Source: Temnopleurus reevesii
Lineage: Eukaryota; Echinodermata; Echinoidea; Temnopleuroida; Temnopleuridae
Assembly (NCBI GenBank): GCA_036244855.1
Contig: BQKZ01000600.1
Location: 36,697-51,374, forward strand
Reading direction: 5' to 3'
DNA: 14,678 nt
The notes under the pieces are model-generated. The model saw only the letters and a program-made list of their open reading frames with translations, was not told where the DNA came from and ran no database searches. The position numbers were made by a program, and so were the translations under genes. Position 1 is the stretch's first letter; the number at the start of each line of letters is the position of its first letter. Shown here one piece after another: positions 8,300-14,678 of this stretch.

Positions 8300-8630
8300 T
8301 AGATTAAATCAATCAGTCGCTCAGTAAAGATCAATCTTCATATCCTACCAGGTACCGATTTACCTGGATTGAGTGCAACACAGTGTGGATAGATTTCATG
8401 CTGAAGTCAATTAACGCCAGGGAGGGGATTCAAACCACCGACCCTCTAGTTTAGAGGCGAGTTTAGGCCCCAGTCACATAGAAGCCTGGAAGCAACACAA
8501 TTTAACATGACTCTTTGTTTAATGTACAGATTGGTGCCAGCAATCAAAGAGTCGTCTTTTATCGTGCTCCTTCCATGGTCCTATGTGACTGGGCCTTTAG
8601 AGGTTAGAACCACTACACCATGATGCTTCC
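8300..8630 (-). mobile_element. tRNA-derived SINE, split by a MITE
   Basis: On the minus strand, 8630 to 8600 reads TGGTGTAGTGGTTCTAACCT, a tRNA A box (10 of 11 positions of TRGCNNAGYGG). After the inserted element, 8463 downward reads CTCGCCTCTAAACTAGAGGG then GTCGGTGGTTTGAATCCCC, with a B box GGTTTGAATCC (10 of 11 of GGTTCRANNCC). The body downstream contains TGCACTCAATCCAGGTAAAT and CGGTACCTGGTAGGATATG, a layout I associate with SINEs of sea urchins and other invertebrate deuterostomes. An AT-rich tail follows near 8310-8280. It is not a functional tRNA gene: the tRNA part is interrupted and the acceptor stem is lost. Confidence 0.7.
8464..8599. mobile_element. Hairpin MITE, copy 2, nested in the SINE
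   Basis: The arms match the 7386-7518 element: CCAGTCACATAGAAGCCTGG then AAGCAACAC on the left, and CCTATGTGACTGGGCC on the right. TTTA stands at both edges (8462-8465 and 8596-8599), which fits a short target duplication or a TA-type insertion. It separates the A box from the anticodon region of the SINE, so it arrived after the SINE. Confidence 0.75.
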
Positions 8631-8686
8631 ACAATTAGTATATTCATGTGAATAACAGATAATCATTACTCTGTTTCCCTTGACAG

Positions 8687-8807
8687 CTGTTTGACTACAT
8701 CGCAGAGCACCTTGCCAAATTTACTCGTCAGCATTCCCTGTGTGACATGAGGATACCCCTAGGGTTCACCTTCTCCTTCCCTTGCTACCACAATGGACTT
8801 GCTTCAG
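8687..8807 (+). CDS. Hexokinase exon 4 (glucose-binding SFP segment)
   Basis: Exon of 121 nt starting in phase 0 and ending after 40 codons plus one base. It encodes LFDYIAEHLAKFTRQ, then MRIPLGFTFSFPCYHNGLAS. The GFTFSFPC segment is the family signature whose serine contacts the sugar at the small/large domain interface. The acceptor is TTGACAG (8680-8686) and the donor is a good GTAAGA at 8808. The exon's 3' part and donor are repeated downstream at 8905-9004 and 9346-9450 in decayed form. The equivalent vertebrate exon is, from memory, 120 nt and ends in phase 0, so the junction here appears to have moved by one base. Confidence 0.95.
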
Positions 8808-8904
8808 GTAAGAAAGCCATGCCTTTAAAGACTTCTTTGACAGTTTAAGATCATGATAGAGTAGGATATGGTTAAAAAAGCCATGCCTTAACCCTTATCA
8901 TGCT

Positions 8905-9004
8905 GAGCTTGCCAAGTTCATTCGTCAGCATTCCCTCAGTCATATGAGGATAACCCTAAGGTTCATATTCTCCTTCCCTTGCTACCACAATGGACTTGCT
9001 TCAG
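8905..9004 (+). pseudogene. Degenerate copy of exon 4 with donor, copy 2
   Basis: Reads ELAKFIRQHSLSHMRITLRF, then IFSFPCYHNGLAS, and ends at a GTAAGA donor at 9005. Over the 97 positions from CTT to the donor I count 11 differences from exon 4, mostly amino-acid-changing, including G to R in the conserved LGFTFSFP block. The frame stays open. The LFDYIAEH start and a good acceptor are missing; the only candidate AG (8906-8907) has a poor pyrimidine tract. The similarity continues past the donor (GCCATGCCTTTAAAGACTTC), so the unit includes intron sequence. It is most likely a dead exon duplicate. Confidence 0.85.
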
Positions 9005-9054
9005 GTAAGAGAGCCATGCCTTTAAAGACTTCTTTGACAGTTTAAGATCGTGGT

Positions 9055-9117
9055 GAACTAGCTTCAGGTAAAGGAAGCCAAGCCTTGAAGGACCTCTTTT
9101 AACAGTATAAAATCGTG
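9055..9117 (+). repeat. Donor-only fragment of the exon 4 duplication
   Basis: CTAGCTTCAGGTAAAGGAAG and onward repeats only the last exon 4 bases, a donor at 9068 and the following intron stretch (compare GTAAGAAAGCCATGCCTTTA after exon 4). A similar fragment, CTAGCTTTAGGTAAGAAAGC, is at 9490-9509. Confidence 0.7.
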
Positions 9118-9300
9118 AACACGATCTACACTATTTTTTGAAAAGTTAAGTGGGCCGCAAACAATAAAACAGTATGCCGTGTATTCAACTTTGCGGACAC
9201 AACAATCACGAGCCAATTCCGATTTGAATAGCAATACAAAGGACCATTGAATTTGCGTTCGACTTCATTTTTTTTAAATAGTATATATCGTGTTCATGAT
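9112..9300. mobile_element. Small inverted-repeat element inside the exon 4 duplication
   Basis: ATCGTGAACACGATCTACAC then TATTTTTTGAAAAG at about 9112-9147 is an imperfect inverted match to 9262-9300 (reverse complement ATCATGAACACGATATATAC then TATTTAAAAAAAATGAAG). A smaller inner pair, CCGCAA at 9155 and TTGCGG at 9191, lies within. The ~190-bp size, the terminal arms and the lack of coding suggest a MITE. It separates copies 2 and 3 of the exon 4 repeat. Confidence 0.6.
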
Positions 9301-9345
9301 AGATTAGCTTCATCAAGTGAGGAAGCCTTGCTTTAACCCTAATCA

Positions 9346-9450
9346 TGCTGAGTTTTTCAAGATTTTAAGTCCAGCATTTTCTCTGTGATATGAGGATACC
9401 TTTAGGGTTCACATTCTCCTTCCCTTGTTACCACAATGGACTTGCTTCAG
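9346..9450 (+). pseudogene. Degenerate copy of exon 4 with donor, copy 3
   Basis: Keeps AGGGTTCACATTCTCCTTCC and CCACAATGGACTTGCTTCAG, ending at a weakened donor GTAATA (9451). A 2-nt loss around 9384 shifts the frame and creates a TGA just before the conserved block, so it cannot code. Its upstream flank (GCCTTGCTTTAACCCTAATC then ATGCTGAG) matches that of copy 2, so copies 2 and 3 share a junction and arose by repeated duplication of the same unit. Confidence 0.85.
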
Positions 9451-10154
9451 GTAATAAACCTGTACCTTAAAGGACTTCTTTAATTACGACTAGCTTTAGG
9501 TAAGAAAGCCTTGCTTTAACCCCAGATAGATTTTTTTAATAGTTATGACTAAGATTTATATGAAAAAAGAGACCCAAAATCCTCTGTCTCTAACACACCA
9601 GGACCTCAGAAATCCCTCCATTATGAAAGTATTCCCCTAAAATACATTGTAGATTACTTTGACTGTATATTGGTACAATAATCACCTAGAGGCCAAGAAA
9701 GGACAAACAAATTTAAATGATACTAAAATACCGTAATTTATACATACATTGATTAATTTCTTTTGATACACAGCTTGAGTCAATTTTAGAAGGTCATTTG
9801 ATGGAGGGAAACCAATTTTTTGGCTTAAACAAGAAGTGTTTCCAACCCGAAATAGCTAGTATTTGTGTTATCAGTCGTTCCAAAGTTAGTCACCCTCTAG
9901 AAGGTTATCCAATGGCAGCTTTGACTTTTTCATGATCTCTTTTTTTCTCATACTACCCCTCTCCTTTTTCCTTTTCTCCCACTCCACTCTACATTTTCTT
10001 CCTATTTCTCTTTTACGTTACTTTTACACCACGTACATTAAAGTTTCACGACCCTTTTTATAACCCTCATAACACCACATCTTTAGGCTCTCATGTATTG
10101 GAATTTGATCATTGTAAATTTACATCCTTTAATGACCTTTAAATGAATGAGATT

Positions 10155-10330
10155 TCAGTCACACAGCTTGATGTCAAGCAGTCTGTCATATAGAATGAAA
10201 TGTTGCCCTCTTTTGCTCAAAGATATTCATCTCTACCAAAATATGTAAACATAAATATAGGGATTAGCTTGAACTTGTTGATGCCGAGTGGTCTATCGTT
10301 TTATTATAAATACTGCCCTCTTGTGCTCCT
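10155..10330 (+). repeat. Diverged direct repeat pair ending in TGCCCTCTTNTGCTC
   Basis: About 10165-10220 (AGCTTGATGTCAAGCAGTCT ... TGCCCTCTTTTGCTC) and about 10266-10327 (AGCTTGAACTTGTTGATGCC ... TGCCCTCTTGTGCTC) share ordered blocks, including GTCTRTC-type and ATGAAA/TTATAAA-type segments. The similarity is modest. It could be two fragments of an interspersed repeat. Confidence 0.4.
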
Positions 10331-10707
10331 GGGATTGTTAGTTTTGTCCCAAATATTCAATATGCTTGGTAGGCATACTCAAACAGAATATCAACAGTGT
10401 TGGACCATTCTTATTGGGTTTTGCTTTACAAATGATTTAAAGAGCAGTGGGATTTGTTAATTGTTTGAAGTTTTAAATGTCAAGTAGAAATCAGAAACAT
10501 TGTTGACTCAGAAATTAACAGAGTGAATATTTTTTGTGAAAAAATTGTGCTTTTCCCTTTTTTTTTTCCTGCAAGCAAGATAAAAAAGAATATTTATTAT
10601 TCCAATAGTCTGATATTTAATTTCCAAAGGAACAAAATATATATCTATCTCCAAAACTATCTTTAAAATTTAGTTATTTTATTTATATGGCACTATTATT
10701 TTTTTTT

Positions 10708-10730
10708 GGGGGGGGGGGAGGGGGGGGGGG
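10708..10730 (+). repeat. Long G tract
   Basis: Eleven G, one A and eleven G, directly after a T9 run. It is a potential quadruplex former and a place where sequence length is likely to be unreliable. Confidence 0.9.
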
Positions 10731-11298
10731 ATCACAAGTAACAGTTCAAAAGCACAAGGCTGCTTTTGAAATATTATTTGATTAAGTTTGGAATATCTTA
10801 TATGATATTGCTCTGCATGAATGCCTGCTTGAAGATATATTTTCAGAGACATGTACATTTTCAGTTGATTTTCATATTTCTTGATACTGAACATTTTGCA
10901 ATAGAAAAGCAGAAAAAGATATGAATAAGTTACATATCTTTATGTCTACATGCAAGGTAAATGAATGATCACTGACGTACATTGCAATATGAATCAGAGG
11001 AAAGGAATATTAAGAAACCTATGTGTACATGGAAGCAAGCTTGTATACAAATGCATCATGCCCAAGAAGGTGAAGGAGGGTAGTAGTGTGATACGTAGAA
11101 AGGAAGTGGGATGATATTTTTAGAGAAAAGTATGCTATCTCAGATCTTTAAAATGCCACTTCAGTTCTCACTGAAGGATAAAAATATTAATTGATATTGC
11201 CAAATATTCCCTTATCTTAAAAATACAAATGCAAATATGGCATATCATTAAAAGTCTAGACTGAATGTGTCGACTGTCTGGACGGTTCTTTTCACATG

Positions 11299-11312
11299 GC
11301 ACTAGATGGCGC
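11299..11312 (+). promoter_or_regulatory. CTCF-like motif
   Basis: GCACTAGATGGCGC matches 13 of 14 positions of the bilaterian CTCF core CCASYAGRKGGCRS; the only mismatch is the first base. A weaker match (12 of 14) is on the minus strand at 10313-10326 (GCACAAGAGGGCAG). Binding in this organism is unknown, and such motifs also occur in repeats. Confidence 0.3.
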
Positions 11313-12370
11313 CAGACCTTGATTTGGGTGCAATGTACCACAATTTTCATGACTTGCAAAAATGGGAGTGTCAGGGGGAGTGTGCTGGTTCGAGATGCTC
11401 ATTGGCTGAGACAGTATTTGCTGACTTGGAAATCAATAAACTCGTTTATGATTAAATAACATTTCATGAGAATTTTATGTGAAAATATGGAGACATTGAA
11501 TTCAGTAGCATATGTGCCGAGAGTTAGGCCAGGGGTTATGTAGTGACTACGATTGCAATATCAATGAGTTGGCCAACAGTGTTGTTTATTTTCCGCTCAT
11601 GTGATGTTTGTTTGGGGGGTATGACGGAGGCATGTCCTATTTAGAGTATTATGAGAGCGGACACGTTGGCATATTTTAGGTTAATCATTAGCTTGGTGTA
11701 GTAGTGGAAGTTTGTGAATGATAGGTCAATGATAGGTTGGTTTTAATTATATTCATTGATTCAGAAGTCAGTGGGGGATTTTATGTGGCTTTTCAATATA
11801 TGCTTTATCTAATCAAGAGGATTCGTTGTTGAATTATATAAAAATCCTCTACAATGATTTACATTCCAGATGTAAATAACTGACAGGTTTTTATATAACC
11901 AAGTAAACTTTAATGAGGAAGGCTTTAAAATATGAATAGCACTGCTTTACATTTAGATGACCTCGGTGAAAGTCTCCAAAATTAGGAAAAAATCTTGTTA
12001 AAAGGTGCATATTTTTATTTTACATGTATATTTTGGCTATTGTGCCAAACAAAGGCTTTTCTAAGAGACTCACTACATAGTCAGTATGAATATTTAAATG
12101 TGAATGATATGCCCCGTAAAACCAAACTAATAAACCATCCATTCAACTCCTAATGATGATAATACTGCACATACATATGGTACTACTACCATTACTATTT
12201 TACTATTTTATCATTACGATAAGCTTTTGTTGTCTTCTATTGATTTCATTTATTACATAAAGATAAAAGATAAATGTTCTTGTTACTTCAATGCTTGCAC
12301 AATATTCTCATACATGATATAGGATGACTGTACTGTCATGCATATCCAATTGATTAGAAGTATTCATTTG

Positions 12371-12450
12371 GATGATGATGATAGTAATGACTAATGATAA
12401 TGATAATGAAAATGATGATAATGATGCTAATTGATGATAATCATAATGAT
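12371..12450 (+). repeat. GAT / GATAAT microsatellite tract
   Basis: Imperfect runs of GATGAT and AATGAT units, such as GATGATGATGATAG and GATAATGATAATGAAAATGA. They lie about 200 bp upstream of exon 5 and show no coding meaning. Confidence 0.85.
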
Positions 12451-12648
12451 ATGAATACTTATAGCAGGTGTCAACAAAGCCCTGAACTGCAAGATGCTCT
12501 AAAAAAACAGTGCACATACATGAATTTAAGTGTCTATTTAATACATTTGATTGATGACAAGTGACAATGTTATAGAAGTGATTGTAACAACTTTTATTAG
12601 AATGATGAATGTATTTCAATTGAATTTCTATTTTCTTGTTGCTTCCAG

Positions 12649-12740
12649 CCACCCTAGTAACGTGGACCAAGGGGTATGATGCAGCGGGAGTGGAGGGTAA
12701 AGATGTTGTGCCGCTCTTTGAAGCTGCTTGTAAAAGAAAG
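12649..12740 (+). CDS. Hexokinase exon 5 (TWTKG sugar-binding segment)
   Basis: Exon of 92 nt. Together with the G left over from exon 4 it encodes ATLVTWTKGYDAAGVEG, then KDVVPLFEAACKRK. The T and K of TWTKG match the substrate-contacting threonine-lysine pair of hexokinases and glucokinase, and GVEGKDVV is the next conserved block. The acceptor is TTCCAG (12643-12648), preceded by a T-rich tract; the donor is GTAAAA at 12741. The exon ends in phase 0. It is one codon shorter than the vertebrate exon as I recall it. A longer open frame on the opposite strand across this exon is a shadow of it. Confidence 0.94.
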
Positions 12741-14158
12741 GTAAAAAAACCCCACAATTTATGATATTTGAAAGCTTACAAGTGATGTGATGCATTTTTG
12801 CGTGCTTGAATCATTTGAGCCACTATCATTTCATCAAACAATCTGTTTAGAATTATCATGATTATGTCAACTTTTCAGCCTTCTAATGTTATTCTTATAA
12901 TCTAAGTTATAATTGTATGGAACTGTTTTCTGAGAAATACGTGAGCACATCTTTTAATTACAAAAAAAAGTTATTGTATGAGTTGATAAAAATTTTGTTG
13001 GTTTTGTTTTCATTAATTTCACTATCATGAACTTGCTAGTATCTTTGATTGTTAGAATACCCAAATAGTCTTATACAAAGATCTTTCGGAATGTGAAAAT
13101 TACCAACTGTTATTTTGACAACAGGTCTACATTCACTATGATTTATGCACTCCAGAATATTTGCTTGTACAGTATACGGAGTAGATTTTTATTTTTCGCT
13201 TTTAGATAAAGGGATATAGGTTATTCTGTCTTCATTTTTGTTAATAATTAATGATAAAGCCTTTATTTTCTGTGATAGTTTGTCTAACTTTATTCTGCTT
13301 ATTTATAGTGTTTGATGTACATGTACACTGCATACTTTGAACTAGATACATCTGCATCAGATGTCTAATTTTGTCCAAATTGTAGAAAAAATATAGTAGA
13401 TAATGTATGCTTACTTTATGATAATCGATTTATTTATAGGATCATGAACAATGTTTGGTGTATCCTTTTAACTTCAATTGCTTGAACTTCGGATTACTTT
13501 TTTTTTATTTTGTTTATGTTCCTGTTATGGAAAGAGTTTATCCAGATAAGGTTAATTGTTTGATTGATGAAATAGCAAGTTTGATTATTTTAGAGTAGGA
13601 TTCTATTATGGGACATATTGTTTGTTTTGATATCTCTGTTAGTTCAGGTGTCAGCACGTAAAACGACACCTCTCACAATCCCACACACACACCTTTATCT
13701 CTATTTTCATTCTTGTATGAACATTATTATTTTACACTCTGATGAATGATGTAATTTGTAGATGTTGGATTATATTTTTTTGCTATCAATGCTATTTGCA
13801 TATTACTTTATCATTAATATTTTTTGCTCCACACCAAATTGTGAAGGTTTATAGGGTATTTGATTATTTGTTCATTTTTTTTTTTACTTTCAACAAATCA
13901 GATCTAGAGGAATTATGACCGTGAATACAATAGCTAGCCCCAAAGGACTCCAAGCTTTTTGTAACGCCCTCGTTCTGTTCCCTTCCTCTATCCTTTATTC
14001 GTTTAAACATTGCCATGAATAATTGCCTTTGTTCTGTGTTTCTTTTTTTTTTACCTTGCCTTATCGCTCTCCCCCTCTCTCTGTTTCTCTTTCTTCCTCT
14101 TTCTATCCCTCCCTCTTCGTTCTTTATTTTCCCTTTATTTTCATGTTCCTTCCTGTAG
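12741..14158 (+). other. Intron between exons 5 and 6
   Basis: A 1.42-kb phase-0 GT-AG intron. Most of it (12741-14020) is AT-rich sequence with only a short CA repeat at about 13682-13691 and homopolymer runs. Its last ~120 nt, from about 14038, is an exceptionally long C/T tract (TCTCCCCCTCTCTCTGTTTC and similar) leading to the exon 6 acceptor. Confidence 0.9.
14038..14158 (+). promoter_or_regulatory. Extended polypyrimidine tract and acceptor of exon 6
   Basis: About 120 nt with very few purines, ending CTTCCTGTAG. Runs of TCTCTCT and CCCTCTCTC resemble binding sites of the polypyrimidine-tract protein PTB. The exon 6 acceptor is therefore strong, or possibly regulated; the sequence alone does not decide. 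Confidence 0.6.
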
Positions 14159-14258
14159 AATGTCAGTGTAGATATTGTAGCAGTGATAAACGATACAGTA
14201 GCAACTCAGATGGCTGGGGCATTCAAGGACCATAACTGTAAGGTCGGTCTAATTCTTG
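14159..14258 (+). CDS. Hexokinase exon 6 (catalytic aspartate)
   Basis: Exon of 100 nt, the same length I recall for the vertebrate counterpart. It encodes NVSVDIVAVINDTVATQM, then AGAFKDHNCKVGLIL plus one base of the next codon (glycine expected). IVAVINDTVAT contains the asparagine-aspartate pair in which the aspartate is the catalytic base that activates the glucose 6-hydroxyl; both residues are intact. CKVGLILG leads to the next nucleotide-binding strand. The acceptor CTGTAG (14153-14158) follows about 110 nt of nearly pure pyrimidine, and the donor GTAAGT at 14259 is consensus. The reading frame from an ATG at 14023 across this exon is out of register and not coding. The rest of the protein lies to the right of the window. 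Confidence 0.95.
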
Positions 14259-14678
14259 GTAAGTAGATTCTCTAAATTAATCTTCTTATATCAACCGATA
14301 TGTACATCACTTCATGTTATTTCAGTTATTAAAAAAAGGAATATTTTCATCGCAAAAGACGGGTTATCACAAAGTCGATCACAAATAGGGAGGCTGAAGA
14401 AAAAATGCCTTCATTGGGAATAGCTTGGTTGATGTGGCACCAATAGTAGGTGTGCCCTGCTCACCACACCCCTTCCTAGATCAGCCTATGACATCTACAT
14501 CGACTGCTTCAATTAAAATTCTCTTTTTTTTAATTTCTACATCAATAATCTCTACTACTACTTCTACATCTAATCTACATCGACCACTTCTACATCTAAT
14601 ATGTCTACATCTACTACTTCTACATCTTTTACTTCTACATCTGTTCTGCTGCTTCTGCATCTACTGCTTCTACATCTA
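14259..14678 (+). other. Start of the intron after exon 6 (partial)
   Basis: Begins with the consensus donor GTAAGT after a phase-1 junction. About 14260-14490 shows no supportable feature. From about 14491 it becomes a tandem repeat tract that continues beyond the window. Confidence 0.85.
14491..14678 (+). repeat. CTACATC / CTTCTACATCTA minisatellite (partial)
   Basis: Imperfect tandem units built on CTTCTACATCTACTA and the shorter CTACATC, with one interruption of T-rich sequence at about 14515-14540. The array becomes more regular to the right and is cut by the window end. No coding frame of the hexokinase enters it. Confidence 0.85.

Larger units (their letters stand above)
5243..8686 (+). 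other. Intron between exons 3 and 4
   Basis: A 3.44-kb phase-0 GT-AG intron. It holds a GACCACC-type repeat (6486-6650), two members of one hairpin MITE family (7386-7518 and 8464-8599), an antisense SINE (about 8300-8630) and a possible cassette exon (7987-8064). Between 5243 and 6485, 6651 and 7385, and 7519 and 7986 I see only AT-rich sequence without supported features. Confidence 0.9.
8808..12648 (+). other. Intron between exons 4 and 5
   Basis: A 3.84-kb phase-1 GT-AG intron. Its first 700 bp are decayed tandem copies of exon 4's end and donor, interrupted by an inverted-repeat element. It also holds a diverged repeat pair near 10155-10330, a long G tract (10708-10730), a CTCF-like motif (11299-11312) and a GAT/GATAAT-rich tract (12371-12450). 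I see nothing supportable in 9531-10140, 10740-11290 and 11320-12360 apart from AT-rich sequence and short open frames without coding character. Confidence 0.9.

Noticed and set aside
8420..8630. A functional tRNA gene on the minus strand
   Set aside because: A and B boxes are present but are separated by a 136-bp inserted hairpin, and the acceptor stem does not pair; SINE origin explains it better.
10200..10460. An 86-codon hydrophobic + strand frame
   Set aside because: The first part overlaps a repeat-like segment and the hydrophobicity follows from T-rich sequence. No family resemblance or gene signals.
12308..12757. A 149-codon open frame on the minus strand
   Set aside because: It runs antisense over exon 5 and through microsatellite sequence. 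The peptide is low-complexity (poly-I/S/H stretches), has no recognisable domain, and the sense strand there is a clear conserved exon.
14023..14235. A 70-codon + strand frame starting MPLFCVSFFF
   Set aside because: It is translation of the pyrimidine tract followed by exon 6 in the wrong frame; the hexokinase frame across 14159-14258 is conserved.

Overview
This window is an interior piece of an AT-rich, intron-heavy animal gene. It holds five consecutive coding exons of a hexokinase (EC 2.7.1.1) on the + strand, at 855-1020, 5103-5242, 8687-8807, 12649-12740 and 14159-14258. Every intron junction visible here is GT-AG, and the five exons join in frame to give 206 codons with no stop. The joined protein runs from the N-terminal helix through the phosphate-binding loop (LDLGGSNFR), the glucose-binding SFP and TWTKG segments and the catalytic NDTV segment. 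The first exon and the C-terminal half lie outside the window. No other protein gene, rRNA or functional tRNA is supported on either strand; the remaining ~96% is intron.

The gene structure, the protein type and the repeats suggest an invertebrate deuterostome, most likely an echinoderm such as a sea urchin. The repeats include a tRNA-derived SINE, hairpin MITEs of the GGCCC-GTCACATAG type, a GACCACC repeat starting ACAGTCAAACCTG, and a LINE-like tail ending in (ATCA)n. This assignment is an inference from recall, not a database result.

Layout: 1-854 is the end of the intron before the first visible exon and is filled by a tandem array of decayed copies of that exon's acceptor and 5' part. 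1021-5102 is an intron with a ~490-bp foldback element flanked by TTAA, a near-perfect 41-bp-stem hairpin, a LINE-like tail and a diverged direct repeat pair. 5243-8686 is an intron with three MITE-type elements, one nested inside a SINE, and a possible 78-nt in-phase cassette exon at 7987-8064. 8808-12648 is an intron that begins with two decayed tandem copies of the preceding exon's 3' part and donor, with a ~190-bp inverted-repeat element between them. 12741-14158 is a mostly plain intron ending in a very long pyrimidine tract. From 14259 an intron enters a CTACATC-rich minisatellite that runs off the end.

The most unusual point is that two exons of one gene each sit beside degenerate tandem copies of themselves. 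Exon 2 has several extra acceptor-plus-exon-start units upstream, and exon 4 has extra exon-end-plus-donor units downstream. In each case the only complete exon is the one joined to the rest of the coding sequence. The extra copies keep many usable-looking splice sites, so they are decoys the spliceosome must ignore or may use.
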